Below are positions 18,251-27,127 of a stretch of DNA of 64,000 nucleotides, in pieces (within the stretch, counting starts at the first letter, position 1; every line of letters starts with the position of its first letter). The notes under the pieces are model-generated. The model had not been told where the DNA came from, made no database searches, and saw only the letters and a list, made by a program, of their open reading frames with translations. The stretch is from CALGDE01 sp964655355. GTDB lineage: Bacteria; Cyanobacteriota; Cyanobacteriia; CACIAM-69d. Location: NCBI GenBank assembly GCA_964655355.1, contig CAZZMD010000001.1, forward strand, positions 62,001 to 126,000, given 5' to 3'. The translations under genes and the position numbers were made by a program.

Positions 18251-19027
18251 CTATTCAGCAGAGGAACCATTCTGGCGACGGCGAGAGACCGCGAAGGCAC
18301 CGCCAATCAACCCAAGACCCAACAGGGCAGTGGGCTCAGGAACAGCTTCCGTATCCAACGCATTCGTGTCGTACCAAGCGGCCTCAGAATAGAAGCTGGT
18401 GACCTTACCCTCCTCGTCGTAGCTAATGTCCGTGTTGTTGCCGGCGTGGAACCAGATACCCACCTGCTCGCCGAAGGTTACACCCTTCCAGTCTTCGTCA
18501 ATGTCCTGGCGGGCGTTGATATCAGTGGCGTCCAGGGAGAAGCTCAGGGAAGAGGTGCCATTACCGCTCTCGTAGTTCATATCCCAGGACCCGAGATAGT
18601 TATCCGCGTTCGTCTGCCAGCTATTGGACTTGTTCTGACCGTTGTAGGCGTAACCCGTGGCGCGATTGTTCTCTCCATCTAGGTAGAAGATGGCAAACTC
18701 TTCGCCCTTCCCCTTGGGGTTGGGGCCATTACTGATAACGACCCAGCCGCCATCAATCGTCTTACCGTTCTTGTCGGAAAAAGTCGCTGCGAAGGTGAAC
18801 TCGTCGGTCACATCATCAAAGGTCGTGGAGACAGTCTCGTAATAACCTTGGTTATTGTTGATCGAGATTTTCTGCGTTTGACCAGTGACGGCGCTCTTAC
18901 CCATGTTGCCGCCGCCCTGGGACCGATCCCAATCAAATTTGAAGGTGGTGGCATCGGCTTGACCAGCAATGCCGAAAGCCAGTCCGCTAACCAGAGCAGC
19001 CGTGGAGAGTAGAGAAATAGGTTTCAT
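18251..19027 (-). CDS. PEP-CTERM sorting domain protein
   Basis: 258 residues. There is an N-terminal signal peptide (MKPISLLSTAALVSGLAFGI, cut after ADA or nearby). The middle is beta-rich and full of Gly/Asn/Asp/Thr, as in secreted surface proteins. The C-terminal tripartite signal has VPEPTALLGLGLIGGAFAVS followed by RRRQ. Such proteins are processed by an exosortase (EpsH type) and usually go to exopolysaccharide-associated surfaces; no exosortase gene is in this window. Its upstream region has a palindrome that may be an operator. Fewer HIP1 sites than its neighbours. Confidence 0.92.
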   Translation of the reverse strand: MKPISLLSTAALVSGLAFGIAGQADATTFKFDWDRSQGGGNMGKSAVTGQTQKISINNNQGYYETVSTTFDDVTDEFTFAATFSDKNGKTIDGGWVVISNGPNPKGKGEEFAIFYLDGENNRATGYAYNGQNKSNSWQTNADNYLGSWDMNYESGNGTSSLSFSLDATDINARQDIDEDWKGVTFGEQVGIWFHAGNNTDISYDEEGKVTSFYSEAAWYDTNALDTEAVPEPTALLGLGLIGGAFAVSRRRQNGSSAE

Positions 19028-19360
19028 TGACTCGGAAGACCCGTTTGAGTGGTGTATGTATCAATACTAGTCAAGGCAAGGTCCAAAATCCGTAAAGTTC
19101 TCCTCAAGTTTTTCGTGATGATTTTGCGATCGCATTCATTATTCGAAGCCTTCTTCATCCCCCCTTCACGATGTCTAACTTAGACATGTCTGACATCATA
19201 TTTTTTCCGAATCTTCGTCTACACTTCGAATTCGCGCCTACCAGCCCTATCTAATGCCGAAGATTAGTCAAAAAATCACAAATTTGACCGAATTTTAAGT
19301 CTATTAATCGCATCAAAAAGACAATCATTCACCATAGATTATTCAGTGCAAGCTGGACAG
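19028..19360. other. Promoter region of the PEP-CTERM gene
   Basis: This is an A+T-rich leader of 333 bases with no gene. It holds the palindrome at 19172-19186, followed by further GTC/GAC half sites (to about 19197). The right end contains the 3' flank of the Nei gene without an obvious intrinsic terminator. Confidence 0.55.
19172..19186. promoter_or_regulatory. Candidate operator palindrome
   Basis: TGTCTAA-C-TTAGACA is a perfect 7-bp inverted repeat, overlapped by GACATGTC (19183-19190) and flanked by GATGTC...GACATC. It lies about 145 bases upstream of the PEP-CTERM start. Binding by a regulator is inferred only from symmetry. Confidence 0.5.
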
Positions 19361-20188
19361 TCAGTGATCGCCGATATCGGGCTGACAGGTGGGGCAATAG
19401 TAGCAACGGCGGCCGGCAAGGGTCGCCTTAACAATCGCCGTTCCGCAGGTATAGCAAGGTTGCCCCGTCCGCCCAAAGACCCAGTACCGGTACTGCGATC
19501 GCCTTACTCCCTGGGCTTTAAGAGATTTGACCCGTTCTAGATCATTGGTAATCCCACCGGTTTTATACGCTTGGTAGGTCACCGAAATCATCAGCTCCGC
19601 CAGGGCATCAAGCTCCCCATCCGAACAATCTATCGGTCGTTTATCAGGATGAATACCAGCTAAAAACAAGATTTCACTTCGCAGATAATTACCCAATCCA
19701 CAAACGATTTTTTGATTCAGCAGAATCCCACACAGCTTTCGTCGCTTAACACTCTCAAGCTGTTTCTTTAGCGTTTGTTTTGTGGTTGTTTTGTGTATAA
19801 CATCTGGACCCAACCCTTTCAAAAAAGAATGGGCTTGAATACCTGCCTCATCTAAAACTTCAATCGATGACGCGCTATAGAGCAACGCCATTTTTTCGTC
19901 CCCATGAATTGCCAAGCGAAGCTGACGGCGCGTCTGGGGAAAATCGCCTTTTTTACGGATCATCCAAACCCCATAAAGCTGGTTATGGGTATAGATGCTG
20001 AAGCCATTATCGAAATGGGTGAGCATCGCTTTGCCGCGGGTTTCCACAGCTAACACCCGCTGGCCAATCAGGTCAGACTCGTAGGGTTGGAGATGCTCAA
20101 AGGCAAATTGCACGTCTTCAATGAGGGGACCGGCGATCGCCCGTTCAATGCGGTCGGCGGCGCGGCGGATTTCTGGACCTTCTGGCAT
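19361..20188 (-). CDS. nei: Fpg/Nei family DNA glycosylase (endonuclease VIII-like)
   Basis: 275 residues. It removes oxidised bases and cuts the abasic site. Catalytic P2 and E3 follow Met1 (MPEGPEIRRAADRI). The beta-turn lysine is in VETRGKAML, and the helix-two-turn-helix region is around LNQKIVCGLGNYLRSEILF. The C-terminal zinc finger is C-YT-C ... C-YYCPT-C in the last 30 residues. The pattern (QLYGVWMIRKKGDFPQTRR) is closer to Nei than to MutM/Fpg; the exact substrate preference is not certain. Confidence 0.9.
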   Translation of the reverse strand: MPEGPEIRRAADRIERAIAGPLIEDVQFAFEHLQPYESDLIGQRVLAVETRGKAMLTHFDNGFSIYTHNQLYGVWMIRKKGDFPQTRRQLRLAIHGDEKMALLYSASSIEVLDEAGIQAHSFLKGLGPDVIHKTTTKQTLKKQLESVKRRKLCGILLNQKIVCGLGNYLRSEILFLAGIHPDKRPIDCSDGELDALAELMISVTYQAYKTGGITNDLERVKSLKAQGVRRSQYRYWVFGRTGQPCYTCGTAIVKATLAGRRCYYCPTCQPDIGDH

Positions 20189-20370
20189 GGGGATTTTTCT
20201 GGAGGGCGTCTGGGCAGCTCTGGGTAATGTAACGAGAACGTGTCCGGATTGCCGCCCGAATATCGCCCAAATATCGCGCCAATATGCCCTGAAAGTCGCT
20301 TAGAATTGGAGCAGTTGGGATAGTTGTAACAGTTTTCAATTATTCCTTGCCCTTATCCAGTCCCGCCCCT

Positions 20371-22392
20371 ATGAGACCGAGCCGCTGGGCGATCGCCCCT
20401 GCCACGCCCGATAAAGCCGAAGCCATCACCAATGAGACGGGATTGTCGCCGTTGTTAGCTCAGGTGTTGGTGAATCGCGGTGTGGACTCGGTGGATGCGG
20501 CCCATGTGTTTTTGGACCCCGATACGGTGCAGTTGCCCAATCCGGTGTCGGTGTTTGAGCCGTTGGCGCTGGCGTTGGAGTTACTCGAAAAAGCGATCGC
20601 CGATGGGACGCGGATTGGGATTTGTGGGGATTATGACGCCGATGGGATGACCAGTACGGCGCTATTGCTGCGGGCGCTGCGGACCATGGGGGCGGATGCA
20701 ATCCATGCCATTCCCAGCCGGATGAAGGATGGCTATGGGATTAATCGCCGGATCGTCGATGAGTTTTATGACGATGGGGTGCGGTTAATTTTGACCGTGG
20801 ATAACGGCATTGCAGCGGTGGATCCGGTGGCTTACGCGCGCGATCGCGGCATAACGGTGATTTTGACCGACCACCATGATGTGCCCCCAGAAATACCGCC
20901 GGCTAATGCAATTTTGAATCCCAAATTAATTGATGAAGACTCCCCCTATCGCGGGCTGGCGGGCGTGGGGGTGGCATATATTTTGGCGGTGTCCTTAGGG
21001 CATCGGCTGGGATTTAACCAAGTTTGGCGACCGCTGCTGGAGCTATTTACGTTAGGGACGATCGCCGACCTTGCGCCGTTAACGGGGGTCAATCGTCGAT
21101 GGGTCAAGCGGGGGTTAGAACTATTGCCCTACTCCACCATTCCCGGCGTGCGAGCCCTACAACAGGTGACGGGGCTACTGGTTGCGGGAGAGGGAAACGG
21201 GAATGCTGGCAATGCTGGTGGCAATGCCGGAAATGCAAAAACCATGAAACCGGAGGCGATCGGCTTTCGGTTAGGACCTCGTATTAATGCAGTGGGACGG
21301 ATTGACGATCCGCAGGTAGTGATTGAATTGCTGACCACGGACGATCCGGGGGTGGCGCTGGAACGGGCGATGCAATGCGAGCAAATTAATCAGCAGCGCC
21401 AGGCCCTGTGTCAGCAAATTGAACAGGAGGCGATCGCCTGGGTGGAGGGTGCGGCGATCGCCCTGCAAGACCAGCGGGTATTGGTGGTGGTGCAGCCCGG
21501 TTGGCACCACGGCGTGATTGGGATTGTGGCATCGCGACTGGTGGAGCGCTATGGGGCACCGGTATTTATTGGCACCTTTGAGCCAGAAGAGCCGGATAAA
21601 ATTCGGGGTTCAGCGCGAGGAATTCCCGAATTTAATGTGTTTGATGCGCTGCACTATTGCGGCGACCTGCTGGGGAAATTTGGGGGGCATCCCGCAGCGG
21701 GAGGCTTTTCCATGGAAGCCAAAAACCTCCCAGAATTTGTTCAGCGCCTCAGTGAATTTGGGCGCAAAACCCTAGAGGCGGAACATATTCAACCGTTGGT
21801 GGCGGCGGACGTTAAAGCCGCGATCGCCCAGCTCGACGAGGAATTATTTAGCCAGATTGATATGCTGCACCCCTGCGGCATCGGCAACCGGGAACCGGTT
21901 TTTTGGACCCCCAATATGACCGTGACGGGGCAGCGCAAGATCGGCAAAGATCGCAGTCACCTCAAATGTTCGCTGCGGGACACCACCGGTGAAATTGAAG
22001 CGATCGCCTGGCGACGGGGGGATGATTTTCCATTACCGGAGCGGGTGGATGTGGCCTACAAACTCACCGAAAACGAATGGCAAGGCAACGTGACCATCGA
22101 ACTCAGCATTGTCGGTATCCGACCGGCAGAGGCGATCGCCCCAACGGCAAAAGTGAAACAACCGGTCCAGATTCAATATGGCGATCGCACCTACACCTGT
22201 GGCTATTGGCAGCGGGAAGGGGTATGGGAACTGCGCATCCGCAATAGTGAGGGCAATGTTTTGGTAGCCGTTGAAGGAGAGACCCAGGGATTATTGGGGC
22301 GATCGCGGGAGGAAGCAAAATCAGTAGATCTAACCAAACCCTTTTTCCGAGGATTATTAGAGGAAGCCAAGGCGGCATTAGGGCAACACTGA
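20371..22392 (+). CDS. recJ: Single-stranded-DNA-specific exonuclease RecJ
   Basis: 673 residues. 5'-3' exonuclease of the DHH phosphoesterase superfamily for repair and recombination. Motifs: G-D87-Y-D89-A-D91-G (motif I), VDNG (143-146), TDHHDVPP (D167-H-H), then DHHA1 with GKFGGHPAAGGFSM and the OB-fold region (MTVTGQRKIGKDRSHLKCSL). Start: I use the ATG rather than the TTG 24 bases upstream. Odd: a small Asn/Ala/Gly insert (GNGNAGNAGGNAGNAK), encoded by degenerate short repeats, sits in the DHH-core to DHHA1 connector. A MITE-like element begins just after the stop. Confidence 0.95.
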   Translation: MRPSRWAIAPATPDKAEAITNETGLSPLLAQVLVNRGVDSVDAAHVFLDPDTVQLPNPVSVFEPLALALELLEKAIADGTRIGICGDYDADGMTSTALLLRALRTMGADAIHAIPSRMKDGYGINRRIVDEFYDDGVRLILTVDNGIAAVDPVAYARDRGITVILTDHHDVPPEIPPANAILNPKLIDEDSPYRGLAGVGVAYILAVSLGHRLGFNQVWRPLLELFTLGTIADLAPLTGVNRRWVKRGLELLPYSTIPGVRALQQVTGLLVAGEGNGNAGNAGGNAGNAKTMKPEAIGFRLGPRINAVGRIDDPQVVIELLTTDDPGVALERAMQCEQINQQRQALCQQIEQEAIAWVEGAAIALQDQRVLVVVQPGWHHGVIGIVASRLVERYGAPVFIGTFEPEEPDKIRGSARGIPEFNVFDALHYCGDLLGKFGGHPAAGGFSMEAKNLPEFVQRLSEFGRKTLEAEHIQPLVAADVKAAIAQLDEELFSQIDMLHPCGIGNREPVFWTPNMTVTGQRKIGKDRSHLKCSLRDTTGEIEAIAWRRGDDFPLPERVDVAYKLTENEWQGNVTIELSIVGIRPAEAIAPTAKVKQPVQIQYGDRTYTCGYWQREGVWELRIRNSEGNVLVAVEGETQGLLGRSREEAKSVDLTKPFFRGLLEEAKAALGQH

Positions 22393-22399
22393 GGCACTG

Positions 22400-22536
22400 T
22401 AGTCAGTTCGGTGCAAATCAAGACACTCTGTTTCTCTGTTTACTGCCAATCTCCGCACTGTTGGCTTCGCCAACGCTTCGCGAACGACGCCCCTCAGCGC
22501 TCATTGATGATGTTCTGTTAATTGATGAACTGACTA
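22400..22536. mobile_element. Candidate MITE (IS630/Tc1-mariner type), non-coding
   Basis: The 137-bp element is bounded by perfect 10-bp inverted repeats TAGTCAGTTC and GAACTGACTA, with TA at both outer ends as expected for a TA target duplication. The interior has no frame of note and includes a hairpin-forming palindromic stretch (GTTGGCTTCGCCAACGCTTC, about 22462-22487) of a kind scattered in cyanobacterial genomes. It lies 7 bases after the recJ stop. The outermost left flank (TG before TA) differs from the right, so the full TIR length is uncertain. Confidence 0.6.
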
Positions 22537-22577
22537 TAAAGCTCAGGAATTTAGTGTCTATTAAGATGGATTGATCA

Positions 22578-23144
22578 TCACAGTGTAGAACGACACCCTC
22601 TCATCGAATTCACCCAGTTTTCTAAGCGTGACTCCCACTCTGGTTCATCCTGAAAAAAGCTTTGTAGCCATTCATAATGCCAAGAGTTCCAGCTGAAAAA
22701 AGGATCTGCTGGGTCCGGTCGACAAAGTAAATCTCGAATATCCCAGGCAAATCTGCGGGACTCTGCTGAATTACTATCTACAATGGATTCGAGAAAAGCA
22801 ACGAAGTTCTGCCGATGAGCCTCGGAACTATAAGGTTGTCTGAAGTGCCCCCAAATTTGTCTTCTTCTTCTTTGTCCTAATTGAGCCTGAACTCTTTCCC
22901 TCACTGTCTGCACTTCCCAAGACAGCTTTTTGCGTTTCACTAAGGAAATAGACTTGACTCTATCTTCGCAGCTTTCTATATCGTGAAATGTCTGTTTGAT
23001 TTTACGTCGGTAACTCCTATTTTCTTCGCGTACTCCTTCCTTCCAACTGTTGCGAAAACTGTGAGGATACTCGACATTGATGACATGATCTTCATCATAT
23101 CTACGTTGCTTCTTTTGTTGAGGGCTAAACCTGCGTTTCGTCAT
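22578..23144 (-). CDS. Orphan hypothetical protein, A+T-richer than its surroundings
   Basis: 188 residues from MTKRRFSPQQKKQRRYDED; an in-frame ATG nine codons upstream (23171) is possible. Not recognised. It is highly charged, with basic clusters (QRRRRQIWGHF), many Arg/Lys/Glu and a Trp-rich C-terminal third (SWNSWHYEWLQSFFQ). There is no signal or membrane helix. It has no HIP1 site and is close to 45% G+C in the lines I counted, clearly below the neighbours. Together with the adjacent MITE-like element this suggests recent acquisition. A nucleic-acid-binding role would fit the charge but is only a guess. Confidence 0.65.
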   Translation of the reverse strand: MTKRRFSPQQKKQRRYDEDHVINVEYPHSFRNSWKEGVREENRSYRRKIKQTFHDIESCEDRVKSISLVKRKKLSWEVQTVRERVQAQLGQRRRRQIWGHFRQPYSSEAHRQNFVAFLESIVDSNSAESRRFAWDIRDLLCRPDPADPFFSWNSWHYEWLQSFFQDEPEWESRLENWVNSMRGCRSTL

Positions 23145-23319
23145 AACATTAGCGGTCTCAAATATATACATGATTATTTCATGCTTTCAATCCGATTGAA
23201 AATCTGTTTTGTCTCCAGGGGAACATGGAGCATCCACTTTTCCTGAAAGGTTAGAGGATTAGTGACGCCAATCGAGAATTACCAGCGGCATCCAAGGCAT
23301 CACCAAGGCTGTGACTATC

Positions 23320-25467
23320 TCAAGACTGGCTCGCGCTTAGGCTTGGAATTGCCGGCGGGAAACCGGTATGGCGGGTGAGTAGGGTCGCCAGGGTTTCATA
23401 ATTCAGGGGTTTGCTCAGATAATCCTGCATCCCCGCCCGCAAACACCGATCGCGATCGCGGGTCATGGCGAGGGCCGTCGCGGCGACCACCGGCAAATCC
23501 GCCCAACGATTCTGGCGTCGAATCGCATCCAACACCTCAAACCCATCCATATCCGGCAACTGAATATCCAACAGCACCATACAAATCGGTTCCTGATCTA
23601 ACTGCGCCAACCCCTCCTGTCCCGTCGTCGCAATCACCGTCCGATAGCCCCAGCCCACCAACGTATCCCGCAACAGCGCCGCATTCCCCGGGTCATCCTC
23701 AATAATCAAAATCGTCGGCTCCTCATCCCCACAAAAGGGCGATCGCACGGTTTTGGCGAGGGGAATCGGCGCCGGCTCAGCCACCTCCTCCGTCGAGGGG
23801 CGCAACGGCGGCGTATTCAACGGCAAATGAATCGTAAACGTACTGCCTTCCCCCAGGGTGGAATCAAAATCCACATTCCCCCCATGCAATTCTGCGAGTT
23901 GCTTCGTCAACGCCAACCCCAAACCCGTGCCCTCATGGCGGCGCGATAGGGAACTATCCAACTGCAAAAACGGCTGGAATAACAACCCCTTCGCCTCTTC
24001 GGGAATCCCGATGCCATGATCCCAAACACTCAGATGCAAATAGCCCCCCGAGGTCCGCGCCTTCAGCCCGATCGCACTATTTTCGCTGGAAAACTTGAGG
24101 GCATTGGAAAGCAAATTCAACAGCATTTGCCGCACCCGCAACTCCTCCGCCATCAACGTGCCAATATCCTTCGGAATATCGGAATGGATCGTAATATCCC
24201 GCGCCTTCGCCTGCTCGCTCACAATGGCGATCGCCCCGTAACAGACCTCCGCAATCTCCACCTTCTCCAACTCCAACTCCGCCTGTCCCGCCTCCACCTT
24301 AGACAGATCCAACACATCGTTAATCAAGCTGAGCAAATGGTCACCGCTATTGCGGATCTGCTCCACATACACCGTCTGCTTTGCATTCAGCGGCCCATAA
24401 AGCTGTTGCCGAAGCAGGGACGAAAACCCCAAAATTGCCGTCAAAGGCGTGCGCAACTCATGGGACATATTCGCCAAAAACTCCGACTTCATGCGGCTGG
24501 CCCGTTCCAGCTCAATATTTTTCGCCGCCAACTCCGCCTGATTTTGCTTCTGGTCGCTAATATCCCGAACGATCGCCGAAAACGCCACCGGATTACCGTT
24601 CTCATCAGCCACCCCGCCCACGGATAACAACGCCGGGAAACGCCGTCCCCCCTTGCGTTGACAGATCACCTCCCCACTCCAACCGCCACTCACCGCCTGC
24701 CGACTGAGCCACGCCACCTGAGCCGGTCCCGCCTCGGGGTAAAAACAGGCCGTATTTTCCCCCTCCAGGGTATTTTCGTCATAGCCAAAGGTGCGATGGG
24801 TCGCCGCATTGACATAAAGAATCTTGCCTTCCAGGTCAGAAATAATGGCACTGTCATGGCTCGACTCCAACGCCCGAGACAGCATCTGTAACTGCCGCTC
24901 AAACTCCTTGCGCTCCGTAATATCCCGCGCAATCCCCAGCCCGCCAATCAGCTGCCCATCCTGATGCAATAGCTGACCATTGACCTGCATCTCAATTTCC
25001 CGCCCATCCTTATCCACCAGGGCGAACTCAAAATCGATCACCTCCCCCGTGGTCAATAATTTTTCAAAAATTTTCGCCGTCCGCTCCCGAAAACGCGGCG
25101 CCACAAACTCCATATAGGGTCGCCCTTCCCACTCATCATGGGTACACCCCAGCAGCTTTTCCCCATAGGGATTCATAAAGGTCAAACAGCCGCCCAAATC
25201 CACCGAATACACCATGTCATTCGCGGTCTCCACATAGGACCGGAACAGGGGATCCTCCACCCCCGGCGGTTCGGGGCGAGTCCGGTTCCCTGGGGGGGGG
25301 ATAGGGGCCGCATCCAAAGCCGGCGGCGCAGGGGGAGCCACCGCTTGCAGAATAGGCTCCAACTGGCGCAGGCGATCGCGCAGGGCATCATATTCCTGCT
25401 TCAGGGTTTGATAATCCTGGGGCGTTTGATAGTCCTGGGGCGCAGAGGGGGAAGAATCGGTAGACAT
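23320..25467 (-). CDS. Hybrid sensor histidine kinase / response regulator with two PAS domains
   Basis: 715 residues from MSTDSSPSAPQDY (an upstream TTG frame start is less likely). Order: short coiled coil (20-40), PAS 1 (about 72-185, with ARDITERKEFERQL), PAS 2 (about 196-305, ending IVRDISDQKQ). HisKA follows with the phospho-acceptor in MSHELRTPL (His336), then HATPase with DHGIGIPEEAKG and GTGLGLALTKQLAELHGG. The C-terminal receiver has IIEDDPGN and LLDIQLPDMDGFE as phospho-acceptor site. No membrane segment, so a cytoplasmic sensor. The ligand is unknown. It may pass phosphate to a separate Hpt or output protein. Confidence 0.93.
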   Translation of the reverse strand: MSTDSSPSAPQDYQTPQDYQTLKQEYDALRDRLRQLEPILQAVAPPAPPALDAAPIPPPGNRTRPEPPGVEDPLFRSYVETANDMVYSVDLGGCLTFMNPYGEKLLGCTHDEWEGRPYMEFVAPRFRERTAKIFEKLLTTGEVIDFEFALVDKDGREIEMQVNGQLLHQDGQLIGGLGIARDITERKEFERQLQMLSRALESSHDSAIISDLEGKILYVNAATHRTFGYDENTLEGENTACFYPEAGPAQVAWLSRQAVSGGWSGEVICQRKGGRRFPALLSVGGVADENGNPVAFSAIVRDISDQKQNQAELAAKNIELERASRMKSEFLANMSHELRTPLTAILGFSSLLRQQLYGPLNAKQTVYVEQIRNSGDHLLSLINDVLDLSKVEAGQAELELEKVEIAEVCYGAIAIVSEQAKARDITIHSDIPKDIGTLMAEELRVRQMLLNLLSNALKFSSENSAIGLKARTSGGYLHLSVWDHGIGIPEEAKGLLFQPFLQLDSSLSRRHEGTGLGLALTKQLAELHGGNVDFDSTLGEGSTFTIHLPLNTPPLRPSTEEVAEPAPIPLAKTVRSPFCGDEEPTILIIEDDPGNAALLRDTLVGWGYRTVIATTGQEGLAQLDQEPICMVLLDIQLPDMDGFEVLDAIRRQNRWADLPVVAATALAMTRDRDRCLRAGMQDYLSKPLNYETLATLLTRHTGFPPAIPSLSASQS

Positions 25468-25786
25468 GGCCAACGAAGAAAGAAACGGGAAGGAGTGAGA
25501 TCAGCAGCGTCATTGAGGGTATTCAATGACGGCAGCGACGGCGGCGCGACGGCGGCGATGGCAGTGACATCATCGGGAAGCGAACCGTGGGGTATCTTGA
25601 CTAGGGGGGTGATTTATTCAGTTCTTCGAGTGCTCTTGTCCCCAATCCGCATACTCCGCACCCGGTGCGCAAGATATACCTAAATATCTGCACCGTCCGT
25701 GGGAATGCCCTGGTTCATCTTTTTCCTAGTGTGCCCATTTTTAGGTGAGCTTGTCCCGTTTTTTAGTGTGCTACGTCTGAAGTGCT
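25468..25786. other. Divergent intergenic region, histidine kinase / rlmN, with inverted repeat
   Basis: GTCATTGA-GGGTAT-TCAATGAC (25509-25530) is a perfect 8-bp inverted repeat 40 bases ahead of the kinase start, a candidate operator or leader hairpin. A second weaker symmetric stretch GATATACCTAAATATC is near 25671-25686. A short frame starting near 25699 encodes a hydrophobic peptide but overlaps rlmN out of frame and is not supported. Confidence 0.5.
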
Positions 25787-26965
25787 ATGTCTGCTCGTCC
25801 CCTATCCCCCCAGTCCACCACCGCTTCTCCGTCGGGGACGGTGACCCAGGAACGGGTCCCATCCCCGACCGCTCAAACCACCCAAGCCCATGGGTTTCAA
25901 TCCCAGTCGCGATCGCCTGAGCCCTGTGGCGCGCCGCCCTTAGTGGGGGCATCTCTCGCCGAAATTGAAGCGTGGGTGGTGGAGCAGGGTCAGCCGAAAT
26001 ATCGCGGCAAACAAATTTATCAATGGATTTATGAGCGGGGCGTCGAATCCTTCGGGGATATTTCCGTGCTGCCCAAGGCCTGGCGACAAACGGTGATGGC
26101 AGAATCGCCGAATATCCTGGGGCGATCGCCCATCCATTACCGCAGCGAAGCCCCCGACGGCACCATCAAACTGCTCCTAAAACTCTCCGATGGCAACATT
26201 GTCGAAACCGTCGGCATTCCCACCGATAAGCGCCTAACGGTGTGTGTTTCGTCCCAGGTGGGTTGCCCCATGGCGTGCGATTTTTGCGCCACCGGTAAAG
26301 GGGGCTGGCAACGTAACCTGAGCCGCGCCGAGATTGTGGAACAGGTGTTGGCGGTGCGGGAAGTCTTCGATCGCCGGGTGAGCAATATCGTGTTTATGGG
26401 CATGGGCGAACCACTGCTCAATTCAACGGCCGTATTGGGGGCCGTGCGATCGCTCAATGAAGATTTAGGCATTGGTCAACGCAATATCACCGTGTCCACC
26501 GTGGGGGTACCGGGACAAATCCATCGGCTGGCCCAAGAAAAATTGCAAGCCACGTTGGCGGTGAGTTTGCACGCGTCCAATCAGGATGTGCGGCTACAAC
26601 TGGTACCCACAGCAAAGCGATATCCCATTGAAGCCCTGTTGGACGACTGTCGCGACTATGTGAAAGAAACGGGGCGGCGGGTCACGTTTGAGTATATTTT
26701 GCTGGCGGGGGTGAACGATACGGCGGAATCAGCCCGGGAATTGGCGGGGCTGCTGCGGGGATTTCAGAGCCATGTCAACCTAATCCCTTACAACCCCATC
26801 AATGAAGTGGACTATCAATGTCCCAGTGCGGAGCGGATTAACACCTTTGTGCGGACCTTACAGGATCGACGAATTGCGGTCAGCGTCCGTCGGGCTCGGG
26901 GGCTAGAGTCCGACGCCGCCTGTGGTCAGTTGCGGGCATCCCGCGCGAAGGTTACAACCAGTTAA
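25787..26965 (+). CDS. rlmN: Dual-specificity RNA methyltransferase RlmN
   Basis: 392 residues. Radical SAM enzyme that methylates C2 of A2503 in 23S rRNA and A37 in some tRNAs. The cluster is at C160-PMA-C164-DF-C167. The family text VFMGMGEPLLN, ITVSTVGVPGQI, LAVSLHA and the C-terminal SDAACGQLR with its catalytic Cys are all present. The first 45 residues are Ser/Thr/Pro-rich and not part of the family core. A later start is possible, but no better in-frame ATG precedes the core, which begins near PLVGASLAEIEAWV. Confidence 0.96.
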   Translation: MSARPLSPQSTTASPSGTVTQERVPSPTAQTTQAHGFQSQSRSPEPCGAPPLVGASLAEIEAWVVEQGQPKYRGKQIYQWIYERGVESFGDISVLPKAWRQTVMAESPNILGRSPIHYRSEAPDGTIKLLLKLSDGNIVETVGIPTDKRLTVCVSSQVGCPMACDFCATGKGGWQRNLSRAEIVEQVLAVREVFDRRVSNIVFMGMGEPLLNSTAVLGAVRSLNEDLGIGQRNITVSTVGVPGQIHRLAQEKLQATLAVSLHASNQDVRLQLVPTAKRYPIEALLDDCRDYVKETGRRVTFEYILLAGVNDTAESARELAGLLRGFQSHVNLIPYNPINEVDYQCPSAERINTFVRTLQDRRIAVSVRRARGLESDAACGQLRASRAKVTTS

Positions 26966-27039
26966 TACGCCGATTAATTAAGGTCATCAAAATCAAGACA
27001 ATTCGTGAATGCGCCCAATAATGCACATTCATGGGCCTA

Positions 27040-27095
27040 ATGAATACGCCTAATTAACCGGTCTCAAATGAATACGCCTAATTAACCGGTCTCAA
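27040..27095. repeat. Perfect tandem duplication, 2 x 28 bp
   Basis: The unit ATGAATACGCCTAATT...CTCAA is repeated exactly at 27040-27067 and 27068-27095. A decayed copy of its core (GTTAATACGCCGATTAATTA) lies at about 26961-26980. It ends 32 bases before the DegT aminotransferase start, so the promoter or leader is duplicated. Confidence 0.9.
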
Positions 27096-27127
27096 ACCTC
27101 ATACATCTCCCTTAGGTACTCACTACC

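Noticed and set aside
25699..25920. Small hydrophobic ORF ahead of rlmN
   Set aside because: It overlaps the rlmN start out of frame, and after the first 25 residues it reads only the Ser/Pro leader of RlmN in another frame.
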